Origin: Chara braunii
Lineage: Eukaryota; Streptophyta; Charophyceae; Charales; Characeae
Length of the DNA stretch: 64,000 bases
NCBI GenBank assembly: GCA_003427395.1
Contig: BFEA01000443.1
Span: 1,212,215-1,276,214 of the forward strand
Direction of reading: 5' to 3'
The translations under genes were made by a program, and so were the position numbers. Shown one piece after another: positions 33,944 to 44,891 of this stretch. The notes below the pieces were generated by a model that worked only from the letters and a program-made list of their open reading frames with translations, did no database searches and was not told the DNA's origin. Each line of letters opens with the position of its first letter. The stretch's first letter is position 1.

Positions 33944-35490
33944 GATTGGCCAAGAGCAACAAGATCACCAAGATCCACTGGATCTTGGCCTTCACGATGC
34001 TGGCAGCCTGCTTGTGACGCACGTGCGGAGATGGAGATGGAGAGAGAGAGAGAGAGAGGAGATGGACACACACGAGAAGCAGCAGCTGAGTGAAGGTATC
34101 ATCTGGCTGAATGAACAAACGAATGAAGAATGAATGAACCAACCTCCCGACCAGGGCCTAGGCCGAAGTGATGTACCGGCCTAGGTCCTGGTCCGGGAAC
34201 AACCTGGTACCGGACCAGGGCCGGGCCGACGGCCTGAAACTGGTCCGGCCTCACTATCGGGCCGTAGGGGTAGCGCTACACGATCCTCAGACCTGTGAAT
34301 GGATCAAGCGATACATCAAACACGCTATCCGCTGAAATAGCGGAAACCCAAAAGGAACGGCAAAGAAAACAATCATAGATGCGGAGCAAGCTTCATGCAG
34401 GAAAAGAGATGCAATGTAGACTAAGCCTTAAGCCTAATCTATGCAACAATGTCCGGTCTGAGTCGACCCAAAAAGCAGAAAAATGTCTGACCTGTGTTGG
34501 CCAAGAAAGAGAAAAATGTCTGACATGTGTCGGCCAAGAAAGAGAAAAATGTCTCATGAGCCGAAGTGGCTGAATAGAAATCAACACCAAGGCCCTAAAG
34601 GCCAAAGAATAACTAAACGAATGTCCTAAGTCGAAAAAGAAGGTGGCACAGTCTCACGTGCCCTGTACACAATGCACAATACTTGAACAAAAGAGAAGGA
34701 AACTCAGTCGCATGGCAGAGGTAGGAATGGGTGGGAAGACGGTAGGTACAACTTTCAGATAAACTCCAAAGGGGTACCCACACAACCAGGTAAGGGTCGT
34801 CAGGCTCAGAGGGAGGGTAACAGCATAACACCGGGCTCAATGGAAACCATCAAATGGGTACCGCCAGCTGAAAGGGGAAAGGCACTCCATAAGGGAGCAC
34901 ACATAAGTTGAGCCTGGAAGGAAAGAGGGCTATGCCGGCATAGACATGTGGCCAAAAGCCGCGAGCAAAGAAAACGTACACTCTAGAGGAGGGCGCGCAG
35001 CATACGGAAAGGAAGAAGGGCGATAGACGGACACACCCACATAGACAAGGAAAATGTGGGTCATCATGCGACTGAAGGGTAAGCTCGAGGGTGGTGGATA
35101 GGTGGGAATGATGGGAACTCTGTAGCCGAAAAGTGAAGTAGTCCAATTGATGAGTCTCCAGACTGAAGTCGAGCCGAAGTAGCCTGGATAAAGTAGGAGT
35201 ACCGCAAAAACCGAGCAAAAGTCCGAAACAATGCGACAGGTACTCTGGTACTGAGGAGAAGCACTGAGGTCGAAAGTCGAATGTATAAGTCGAATGTAGA
35301 AGCCGAATGTAGAGGCCGAATGTAGAACCCAAAACCGGGAGTTGCTGCATTAGTGTCCAAGAATGGTAAAAGATAGAGAGCATATAGGGGGTATAGATCA
35401 GTCACGATAGCGAGAAGGAAGTCGATGGGTACGCTGAGGGCGAGAGGAGTCAACTGCATTAACAGGCGGAACCACATCCACGGGGGAAGG
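33944..35490 (-). repeat. LTR-like DNA between E2a and E2b, no gene
   Basis: Non-coding, between the primer-site-like sequence of E2a and the end of the E2b pol frame. It shares blocks with the left end of E2a (CACGATCCTC, TGGATCA, ATGCGGAGCAAGCT). It also holds GGCC-rich short repeats (34150-34260) and three copies of an AGAAAAATGTCTGAC-type unit at about 34478-34555. It could be the E2a 5' LTR, the E2b 3' LTR, or one LTR serving both. Confidence 0.45.
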
Positions 35491-35496
35491 AGGACC

Positions 35497-35892
35497 TCAG
35501 GTGGGTACCAGCGGAGCAGGAGGACCCATCGATGGAAGAGGGGGAATGTTAGTGGTCGCTGAAGTAGATGGGTCAGTGGGAGGACGAGAAGTAGGAGGGG
35601 ATGATGATGAAGGGAAAGGGTGAGCACGATCGTAAGCATGCACGGAAGTTATGGCATGGTTCAGGTGCTCGAGAGGCTCCCAAGTAGACTCCTCGCCAGG
35701 GTAACCCTTCCATCGAACGAGATACTCGAGGCGGGGAGGATCACCGTCGGTCATACGCCGGGATACGATATCAGAGATGACAAACTCCTCATGACCTTCA
35801 ATGATGATGGGAGAAGGGCGAGGGTAAGGTCGACCGTGAAACTCGGGAGGAGACCGTCTGAAGGGGTGCAAAAGATACATGGAACACATCAT
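35497..35892 (-). pseudogene. E2b pol C-terminus with canonical chromodomain
   Basis: A 131-codon frame with HEEFVISDIVSRRM, LEYLVRWKGYPGEESTWEP and LEHLNHA, a full chromodomain with its aromatic residues. Upstream the GPY/F part (LLHPFRRSPPEFHGRP) is joined to the integrase through a frame change near 35870. A Pro/Ser/Thr-rich tail ends the protein. Confidence 0.9.
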
Positions 35893-36950
35893 GTAGGTTA
35901 GCGCGATACATGGAATTGGGGAGCTTCAATTTGAAGCTCACCGGATTGTCATGATTGGGTCTGGCGGGTGCAAGAATGGTGCATGGTCTGATGTATCGAT
36001 GTCTGAATTTCCGAAGCGTGTCAGCTTCGGGCTGGAAGTGACGTGCATCGACAAGGACCTCGTCGCCAACTTTGAAGGGGTGGTTAATGCAAGAACGGTT
36101 GGCATGAGTGGCCATGTGAGTCTGGGAGTTAGCAATGCTCTCTCGAGCCTTGTTGAGAAGCGCATCCATCTCCTTTACCCAGTCGTCGAGCGCTGGGCAT
36201 TTGGTGTCGAGATGGATCTGAGATAGATGAAGAAGATCAGATGGGACACGAGGATGGTATCCCAAGTCACAGTAGTAGGGAGACATGCCAATGGCAGGTG
36301 AAATAGCATGGTTATAAGCAATCTCTGCGTGAGCAAGGTGGAGATCCCAATCAGAGTCATTCTCAACAAACTTCTTGAGGATACTCCTAAGAGTTTTGTT
36401 GGTGACCTTGGTCTGTCCATCTGACTGGGGGTGATAGGAGGAGGAGAAGCGGAGCTCGGAGCCATAGATCTCATGAAGTCCACGCCAGAAATGAGAAGTA
36501 AAGCGGGGATCGCGATCAGAGACGATGCTAGTGGGGAGACCGTGATGAATGACAATACGGTTGAAGTATAGGGAGGCGATGTCTTTAACTGAACTAACAT
36601 ACCTGCAAGGGAGGAAGTGAGCATGCTTAGTCAACCGACAGACAACGACGAAGATGGCGTCGTGGCCCCGTGGGGTAGGGGGCCTCAGAGGTGCGATGAA
36701 GTCCATGGAGACATAAGTCCAACGTTGAGTAGGAATGGGTAAGGGCTGAAGAAGACCGTAGGGGGGGTGGTTCAGAATGTTGGCCTCCTGAAAGATCCTG
36801 CAGGTGCGGACGTACTCCTTAGTGAAAGGACGACAGTGCTCCCAGTAGTAATGGTGGTAGAGGCGGTCAAGTGTCTTGAAGACACCGAGATGACCGGCGG
36901 CGCGCTGGTCGTGACACTCGTCGTCGGCCCGATCGTGGAGCTAGCAAGTA
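35798..36950 (-). pseudogene. E2b integrase, catalytic Glu replaced by Lys
   Basis: The frame 36706-35798 holds MDFIAPL (first Asp), IVSDRDPRFTSHFW (second Asp) and YHPQSDGQTKVTN, where GQTE is expected; the catalytic Glu is therefore Lys. The C-terminal domain follows with FKVGDEVLVDARHF and LHDVFHVSFAPL. The zinc-binding region lies to the right (about 36950-36780) with paired His retained and CxxC reading CRIF. The protein is otherwise long and open, so it decayed recently or under weak constraint. Confidence 0.88.
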
Positions 36951-37229
36951 GAGGGCACGCATAAGTGGGGAGTACAAGTACCTTGGCGACCAAGCCAATA
37001 TAGAAGTCCAGAGGGATCAAGCTGGAAGCTAGGGACGGACTTGCCAGCCTGTAGGTCAGCGTAGATGGACTGAAACTCAGGGCACTGGGTGTATGCACGA
37101 CAGTACCCATCCAGAAAGGCGGGGTGGATGGTGGGAGTTGAAATAGCAGATAGCTGACGATCCTCGCACTCAAGGTCGGGGCGGCGGGATAATGCATCTG
37201 CGACGCGATTGCTTTCGCCGGAAATCTTC

Positions 37230-37700
37230 TTGATGGTGAAGTCGAACTCTTAGAGGTCACGCCACCAACGAGCCTGGCGAGAAGTGCGCTTAGGCTTTGG
37301 CTGGAAGGCGGCGATGACATAGTTGTCCGTCAAAATGGTGAAAGTATGACCGTGCAAGTGATGACGCCACTTCTTAAGAACGTAAACCAGTGCAAAGACC
37401 TCAAGCTCGTCGGCAGTATAGTTACGCTCAGTGGGAAGTAGCTGTCGAGATAGATAAGCAACCGGACACTCTCCATCGTGAGACGCGACTGTACCGTCAT
37501 CAGCGACGTCAGGAATATAAGGGGGTGGGCTGGATGGGTGCAAGATGAGCCGCAGTAACTGAAGGTGGAGGAGGGAAGCGAGGAATGTGAGGGAGGCGGG
37601 ACTCTATGGAATCGGGAGAAGTAGAAGAGGTTGGGTAGATCTGGGAGAGAATAACTCCAATTGCGAAGTCGGACGCGTCGGTGGTGACGATGAATGGACG
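37230..37700 (-). pseudogene. E2b RNase H with Pro-rich insertion
   Basis: VTTDASDFAIGVILSQ (about 37690-37645) is followed by about 60 Pro/Ser/His-rich residues, then PVAYLSRQLLPTERNYTADELEVFALVYVLK and ILTDNYVIAAF (37543-37250). The domain spans two frames because of a shift inside the insertion. The first Asp, the Glu of TADELE and the Asp of LTDN are present. The insertion sits in the same place as in E2a, after the second strand of the RNase H fold. Confidence 0.85.
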
Positions 37701-38708
37701 CGAGTAGTCGGGTAAGTGTAAGATAGGAGCTGACGTGACAAGTCGCTTGATAGAGCGGAAGGCATGCTTGTGAGCCGAGGTCCAATGAAAAGGGAGACAT
37801 CCTCGGGTCTGAGGGGTAAGCTGGGAAGAATGTTGCGTGTAGTTTTTTAGAAAAGGACCATAGTAGTTGGTCAAAATAAGAAAACTACGCAGAGCAGGGA
37901 GAGATGTAGGGGTAGGCCAATCGACGATGGCCTGGATCTTCGAGTTGTCCATGTGGACGCCGTGCTCGGATACCTGATGCCCGAGGAAGTCGACTTTGGG
38001 TTGAGCAAAGCTGCATTTGGAAAGCTTCGCATATAACCCATGGTCACGTAGTCGCTGCAGGATAGTGCGAGGATGGGTCAGGTGATCCTCTAGGGTACGA
38101 CTGTAGATCAGGATGTCGTCAATGCAGACTAGAATAGAGTCCTTAAGAAGGTCTTGGAACATTGTGTTCATAGCCGTCTGGAAAGTGGAGGGGGCATTAT
38201 GGAGACCGAAAGGCATGACAGTAAACTTGTCGTGCCTGAAACGAGAACAAAAAGCGGTCTTGGGCTGGTTCTCCTCGGCTACGCGGATCTGGTGATATCC
38301 GCTACGAAGATCGATCTTCGTGAAGAAATGATGGCCAGCGAGGCGGTCAAACAGATCATCCGCGTTGGGCATGGGATAACTGTTTTTGACCGTGTAGTGG
38401 TTGAGACCGCGATAGTCAATACAGAGACGAAGGGTGTCATCCTTCTTGCGACCTAAGAGGACCAGGGCACTCCATGGGGAAGTACTCGGTTTAATGAAGC
38501 CCTGACCAAGCAGCTCCTCAAGTTGGCACTTGAGTTCCTGGGCTTCGGGAACCGAAAGGCGATATGGGGCGCGATTCTGAATGCGATAGTTGGGCTCGAG
38601 CTGGATGTGGTGCTCGATATCACGCATGGGAGGAATATTGTTGTAGGAGACGGATGGTGGGAAAGCATTGCGATACTCGCGAAGGAGGGCACCAACGCTA
38701 GGCGGCAA
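37509..38708 (-). pseudogene. E2b reverse transcriptase, CIDD in place of YxDD
   Basis: A 399-codon open frame. It contains [77 protein letters not shown] (about 38115-38126), FLGHQVSEHGVHMD and the start of RNase H. Both catalytic Asp of the YxDD box remain, but Tyr is replaced by Cys. The first codons lie within the protease-RT linker, which changes frame near 38700. Confidence 0.9.
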
Positions 38709-39962
38709 GGAAGAAGGAAGAGTGTCAAATTCCTTGGCAGCGGCGGCGTCTGAAGCAGAGGTGGAGGAAGTCTGTGTGGGGGTGGGGACTGAGGGTGTGT
38801 CCTGGTAAGGGAAGCGAGGAGGTGAGATGGGCTAGCTGGGGTAGAGGAGGGTAAGGAAGTTGAGGAATCAGGAGGGTCGGGGGGCTCAGGAGGTGGTGGA
38901 TCGAGCTCAACCAAGTCAACGTCGTGATGCATAGAGTTGCAGGTGATGAGATCCATGATGTCGACAACATAAAGTTCTACATCAGACTGATGAAGGAAGT
39001 GGTGGAACTGGGTAGGTGTACAAATGGTAACATTAACAGGGGGGGAGTGTAGAGTCCGATTTGCCCAACAACGGAATACGGTATTGCTTCCCATCCTTGG
39101 CGTCGAGGACGAGATCGTTGTGGGTCCAATCGGGGCCGGCATGGGTGAACTGATGGGAGTAGGCAGTGCCGAGAACAAGATCGTATAGGGTTTCCATGAC
39201 GTCGAAGGCCCACTGGTCATGGAACCGAGGGGCCTTGCGAAGGCTCTGGGGCATCCGCAAGGGGAAAGAGAATGGAAGATCAGGCACCACACAATCGACA
39301 AAGGATTTGGCCTGATTGTCGCTAAGCGTGACAATGACAGTGGAAAGGTAGGGGGGCGTGTAGAGAGATGCCTCCTTAACTATGCGAGGATGAATTAAGT
39401 CGCCAGTAGAGCCAGAGTCCCATAGTGCGCGATACACTCTAGTAGAGGTCCCGAGGTGCACCGAAATAACCGGTAAGGTGCGATCGGGATTGTGTAGGCG
39501 TTGAGACATCGCGGACAGGGTGCGCTCTTTAAGGCGGATACGTTCTTGACAGACCTTAACACACTCAAGGTCAAGGAAGGCGATGATATCCTCAACTGCA
39601 ATAAGGGAAGCACTGCAGCGGGCCGTGCGAAGAGCACGCCTGGTAGGAGGACGTGGAGGAGGGGGGTCACAAGAGACGCTAGGTGAAGAAGGAGAAGGTA
39701 TACCAGTGTCGGTAGTGTCAGCCAAAGATAAGGTCGGGCCAAAGTCGTCGGGAAGAGTAGCGAGCGACACAAATATAGAGTTGCGAACGGGTATGCCTGC
39801 TACCGTAGGAGCGTCTGGGGAATAAGTCATCGCGGCTACGTGGGTGTTGCGCTCGAGGCCGAGATGGGAGGAACATCCTGAGGGGGAGCCTGCTGTGCGA
39901 AGTGACTCTAGAGGGCGTTTGCGTACAGGCACATAGAAGAGGTATGGCCGGCGAGGCGGCAA
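38709..39962 (-). pseudogene. E2b protease and linker to RT
   Basis: The 309-codon frame 39962-39033 overlaps the end of Gag and includes the aspartic protease block ALWDSGSTGDLIHPRIV (catalytic Asp-Ser-Gly) followed by YDLVLGTAYSHQF. The D(S/T)G catalytic triplet is intact. After its stop, coding character continues in the frame 39334-38453 (FLHQSDVELYVVDIMDLI and a Pro-rich linker) before the RT frame. At least two frame changes are needed to link Gag to RT; one could be programmed, but the others look like damage. Confidence 0.8.
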
Positions 39963-40804
39963 CGGGTGCAGATGCCTCGTATACGAAAGTCCTCACTCTC
40001 AGCGATGGTCAAGCAGCTGCGAGGGAACACAAAGTCCGCTGGGAGGGGTAGTTGAGGGACTGTAGAGTGAGTCCTGGAGGATGAGGGCTGACGACGGAGG
40101 AGGGCAGAAAGGGCCCGGACGAGGCGGTCGTCCTGGGAAGAAGCGTCGTCCTTTGGGGGGGACTGAGGGTCGGGTCCCTGGTCTGGGTCACTCACAGAAC
40201 CATCTGAGGCGGTGCCATCATCAACGCCCGACGGATCACGAAGGAGGGCATGCAAGCGGCGAGAGAGGGATTGTCCAGAGCCTCTACGAGGGCCACGGCG
40301 GTATGTGGAAGGCTGTCGAGGCTGGGAGGGGCAAGGGCCTACAATAGTAGCGGAATGGGCAGCGGCGGGATGAGGCGAGGGGCCGACGAGTGGAGCATAA
40401 GTGAGATGAATGGCCCTAGCAATGTTGAAAGCCTCTGGTAAGGTGGGGATCGAATACACCATCATCTGCAACTGGAATGGCTGGGGTAGACATGCGTGGA
40501 ATCGCTGGATCATGGTGTCCTCTGGTATGGCTGTGACGGGAATCTGGGCGCGTACACAGTGGAATGTCGTGATGTATGACTCTAAGGCATTGTCGCCACC
40601 AAGCCATCTGATCTCAGCCACACGGGTAATCGGGTCATGGGTTGGCGCAAGGAGAGAAAAAAACTGCTGAAGGAAGTCGTGAAACTCAGGATAAGACATG
40701 CCCTCATGTACGCTGAGCTGTGAGCGAAGGGCGAGGAAGTTGCGCCAAGTGGAGGCTGCACGACCTGTAAAGCGAGAGGACATCTCGACGGGCCACAGTT
40801 CCAT
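39908..40804 (-). CDS. E2b Gag capsid and zinc knuckle (open frame of a broken element)
   Basis: A 298-codon frame beginning MELWPVEMSS. ASTWRNFLALRSQLSV and YPEFHDFLQQFF form the retrotransposon capsid domain, followed by RWLGGDNALESYITTFHCV and an Arg/Ser/Pro-rich segment. Near the C-terminus CTRCRLAGHTSSMC is a CCHC nucleic-acid-binding knuckle (C-x2-C-x4-H-x4-C). The frame is uninterrupted, but the matching N-terminal part is in other frames to the right, so the full Gag is not continuous. Confidence 0.75.
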   Translation of the reverse strand: MELWPVEMSSRFTGRAASTWRNFLALRSQLSVHEGMSYPEFHDFLQQFFSLLAPTHDPITRVAEIRWLGGDNALESYITTFHCVRAQIPVTAIPEDTMIQRFHACLPQPFQLQMMVYSIPTLPEAFNIARAIHLTYAPLVGPSPHPAAAHSATIVGPCPSQPRQPSTYRRGPRRGSGQSLSRRLHALLRDPSGVDDGTASDGSVSDPDQGPDPQSPPKDDASSQDDRLVRALSALLRRQPSSSRTHSTVPQLPLPADFVFPRSCLTIAESEDFRIRGICTRCRLAGHTSSMCLYANAL

Positions 40805-41215
40805 GGCGACACCATGGTAGCGAAGCTGCTCCTCAGCAGTAGAGATCTATCCTTGGAGCTCGGGGGCCCTACCGTCAAACTATGGGAGGTGATCCGGTTG
40901 GAACAGTGGAACATAAATCGGGGGTCGATAATGGTTAGGGAGAGGAAGAGCGGACTATGACAGGAGGGCAGAAGAAGTAGTGGCATCAACAAAATAGAAA
41001 GAGCGGGAAGTTGGGGCAAAGGTCCCTGACACATCGTGGTGGCGGGTGGTGGGAGAGTGAAATGCATCACAGCGGCTTGTGTCTGATGTTGTCGGTAGAT
41101 GAAAGGGGCAACAGGCTGTGTCGCGAGGTGGGGAGGCAGGGGTTGACCTCCGTGGAGCTGGCGGATGTGATCATGGGCCAGGGTGAGCTGGCATTGGAGC
41201 TCAACGTTTTGTGTC

Positions 41216-41764
41216 CTAAATGTCGGAGGGAGTGGGAGGGGGAGGCAAAGGAGCAGGGGGTGATGAGGGAGGTGTCATGGAAACTAACGTCGAGCAGGTG
41301 GCGGGACAAGATGCCATGGGTCCTGAGGAGGGAGGTGAAGGGGCGGAAACCTGGGGGGAAGAGATGGCTGCAGAGGAAGGGTGGGACTGGGGTGAGGACA
41401 TGCAACCCGTGGAAGAGACAAGTGTGTAGATGACGCCAGCCGAAGAAGGAGAGGAAGCTGGCATAGATGCAGATGAGGGGGGTGGGGAGGGAGGTGCACT
41501 GGTACGGGGCTCCAGTTGTGACATGCGGGCCGACAGGGATGAAAAGTCGGTATGGAGGGCCGTGAATTTGGCCTTGAGTCTGGCCTCGAATCTGGCCTGC
41601 ATGTTCTCGAGGAGAGCCAGTAGGCGATCCGATTGGGCGGTTGGACCCGAACTGGTGGCCATAGGGGTGGAAATGTGAGCCGAATCAGCCATGGTATCGC
41701 GAGCTAGTAGCGCAAGCCCTTCACTGATGGAGCGGGAGGGGCTCACCGACTCTGCACTCTGCAT
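41216..41764 (-). pseudogene. E2b Gag N-terminal part
   Basis: A 182-codon frame with a helical stretch (DRLLALLENMQARFEARLKAKF split around LSARMSQLEP) and a long Ser/Pro tail ending LPPPPPTPSD. The layout (helix, then Pro/Ser-rich) is like the E2a Gag start at 31601-32521. The link to the capsid frame crosses stops at 40805-41215. Confidence 0.5.
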
Positions 41765-41939
41765 GGAGTCATCAGATGAAGAAGATGAAGATAATGTCGA
41801 GGGAGCACCGTGACGAGAGGGACGATCTGTGGCCGTGGTCGATGCGTCAAAGCGAGCAAGTCGATTGGCGGCACGAGCGTCTCGAGCATGATTTTGGAGT
41901 GCTCGCTGTTGGATGTCACGGGGAGCCAGGGTGACACGC

Positions 41940-42604
41940 AGAAGGGGGGGTTAGGGACTGTGCAAGGAAGGTGAGTAGAAATGAGGTCTAACGAACTTCC
42001 AAAATTAAATTAAGAAAATTCAAAGTCGGAGTGAGGGGGAAGGAGTGAAAATTTCCAATTCAGGCGAGGAAATGAGGGGAGATTTTCAAGGGATGGCGTG
42101 GGGTATAGACAAAAGCATGCATAAGTCAGTCACGAGGTGAAATAAAATTCCGATATTGTTTGGGCGTAAATTCGGAATTTTTAAGGAAATTGAAGCAAAA
42201 TTCAACAAATTTCAAAAATATTTGTAAAAATTTTCAAAAGTTCAGGGGGATGATAGAAGAGGTAGAGATGAGTTGAGAGGAAAATTTTTGATGTAAAATG
42301 AAAAATTCCTTGACGTATTTCCGAAATTAAAAGAATTTCAAAGGGAATTTGAAATAAAAGTAGAAATCTAATTCCTAAATTAAGAATTTGCGATTGAATT
42401 TCATAAAGAATTAGTGATAGCCACGTAAAGTAGGTTGAGAGAAATTCCAGGATTATGTAGATCAAATCAACAAAACTTCTCGACTTGTTACAAGATTAAG
42501 ATGAATTTCAATGAAATCAAAAGAATTTCAAAAGAATTTCAGAAAAAAAATAGAAGAATTTTGGAATTTTATGGGGGATAGAAAATAGAAGGGAATTCGA
42601 CATC
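41940..42604 (-). other. E2b 5' leader, part 1 (AT-rich), no gene
   Basis: AT-rich DNA with many AAATTTC/GAATTTC motifs. It stops abruptly at the E3 LTR and the same kind of sequence resumes after E3 at 51522. Confidence 0.7.
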
Positions 42605-43612
42605 TGCGACGATCTGGGTCCTTGGCAGGGCTGAGGGGCCCCTGTTGCAAGAGCGCCCGCCCTAAGTGAAGGCGGGCCTAACAAATCACGAGAGGCCTTG
42701 GTTGTCAATTTCGCATTTGGGGGTCCAGGCAGTTTCGTTGCGGCAGTTGGTTGAAGGGAAACATAGGCCGAGCAGCATGGAAATTCCCAGGCCTTCCAGG
42801 CCTTTCCGAAAGCTCAAGCCCTGGGCCAGATTCGCAGCCTCATACACAGACAATTGGGAGGCCCAACCGAATGAGGCCCAGTAGCTGCATCAGAGGCGCA
42901 ACATCCTGGGGCCTACCGGAAGTTCTGGGCGCAGGCCAGTCCAGTCAATCTGCCAAACGAGGCAGGCTCTTTCCATTTAGGAAAGAGCTCGCTGCCTGGC
43001 CGGGACATTCGGGCACTTGCTGGCTGGCGGCAGCGCTGCTGGAGCGATAGCTCGTGTGTTGGCTGCTATCATTGGAGCAAGAGGCTGCGCACGTGCAGTC
43101 GTGTGGTGAAGCAGGGCGCTGCTGAGGGCAGCGCCATAGCCCAGCCTCCATAGCTGGCTGTGGGCTTGGACATACAGTGAGGCGCAGGGATGGACTTCGG
43201 GTGTACAACAAAGCGAGACGTGGGAGAGAGTCAAGGGGGAGAGAGAAGGATGATGATGATGATGATGATGTGAGGGCACATACCTGGTATTGGCGATGGT
43301 TCTGCATGGGCAACATCTTCAAGTACTTGGGGTGCTGCTGGCGTCAACAGTTGCATTGTCCATTCATAGGCTAGTAGTAGATGTGTAGGGAGTAGGCTGG
43401 GCGTCGAGCGCCAGGTAGGGATATAGAGACTCGATACATATGTTGGTGGTGGCGAGAGCAAGCTCTCATTAACATTGACTTTCAATGCTACGATTCTCCA
43501 GTGGTGTTATATTGGTGCAATGCTGCTTCCTGAACACTGTGTTACGATTTGGCTTTCAATGTGATTGTGCAATCTGAATATTGTCATCTCGCTTTTGTTC
43601 ATTTTCCTTGCA
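42605..43612 (+). repeat. E3 5' LTR
   Basis: Begins TGCGACGATCTGGGTCC and ends TTTTCCTTGCA. It is nearly the same as 50521-51521, including a (GAT)n run (43250-43270). It is distantly similar to the E1 LTR (shared CCGCCCTAAGTGAAGGC, GCCCTGGGCC and the terminal TTCCTTGCA). Confidence 0.93.
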
Positions 43613-43615
43613 ATT

Positions 43616-43627
43616 TGGTATCGGAGC
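43616..43627 (+). other. E3 primer binding site
   Basis: TGGTATCGGAGC, three bases after the LTR, the same sequence and spacing as E1; initiator-tRNA-Met type. Confidence 0.85.
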
Positions 43628-44891
43628 TGGTTCGAACTGCGCTCATTGGTTCTTCACATTTGCTGTTCGGTGCTTCGCATGAGTTGTTGGGCAGTGATAA
43701 GGCTTGGGCGTTTAACGTAAGGCGGCCCAGGGTCGTGTGGGCGCGCCAGGAAGCTATATGGTGACATTAGGGGTGTACGCTGGATGATGAGAGCTCAATT
43801 ATGTGGCATTTAAGTCGAGGTGGAACTACATTCTGCTGTGGGTTGTGCCGAGGCAAAGATCGGTCGTCATAAATGCACACCAGGTTGCCGGTGAGAAATC
43901 TGTGGTTGGGGGCAGCATTATGAGGTACGTTGCTCTCATCCTTATCTACCCTCTCCATCTCTTCTTACCGTGAGGAAGTGAGTTTTGTCTTGAGAGACCT
44001 CTCGATGTGAGGTGTTGCGAGCGCTCAATCTTGAGAGTCGACATTCTTCCTGGGCAGCAAGCTGGTGGGAGACGGGCGATGCCTCTAAAAGGCCCTGGAC
44101 GAAGCACTGGGGTCACTGTCACCATGCCAACCCGATGGGACTAGTACACGCATGCTTTGCTGCAAGTCCTTGGTTCTGTTGCTGCGCAATAGAGGTCATG
44201 CAGGGCATGCCAGCCCTTTGAGCAAACACTTTCCAGACCGTCTCTAAACATTTATGGTGGGGACTCGGTGTTGATTCTAGCTGTGATCATCGTCTTGTCT
44301 ACGATGTTAAATAATTCCTGAGGAGTTACGGGGGATCTCCTTAAATGCCTCCTGATCAGCCAGATCAAACTGGGTGTAAGGCTTGTTGCATGCGAGGTTA
44401 AATAATGTGCAGGGGCTGGCAGGTTCGACGTTGGCTTCGGGCATAGGGGTGGGCCGGATTGCACACCTTCAGACACGCTGCTCAACCAGATGCTCAGGGC
44501 GTCGACACAAAGCGACTACTCAAGAGGGATACAGGGTGAGGGTTGGATTCCGGTAATTGTTCGCTGTGGCACTAATTAGATAAACTGCCATCCAGCATAC
44601 ATCTCTGCAGGAGATGTTATTTTTATTTTTGATTACTTAGTTGTTACGGACTTGACTGACAACTAACAGACAACTGCAGATAGAGTAATCTTTGCTGCAA
44701 TGCAATTTGTATTGGAGTAATCTAAAAATAGATTTAATATCTTCCGTAGGATCTGACATTGGTTGACACCTAACTACCTAACTATTTCTGTCCAGGCCGA
44801 CTGAAGTTAGTTGTGTATCACAATCAGTTGTGTGTCATGCTGAGGTAGGATTTAGTGTGGATTCTAGTTTAGACCACACACACTGTAGCTC
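43628..44891 (+). other. E3 untranslated leader
   Basis: About 1.26 kb without a gene. Blocks shared with the E1 leader occur in the same order. Confidence 0.6.
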
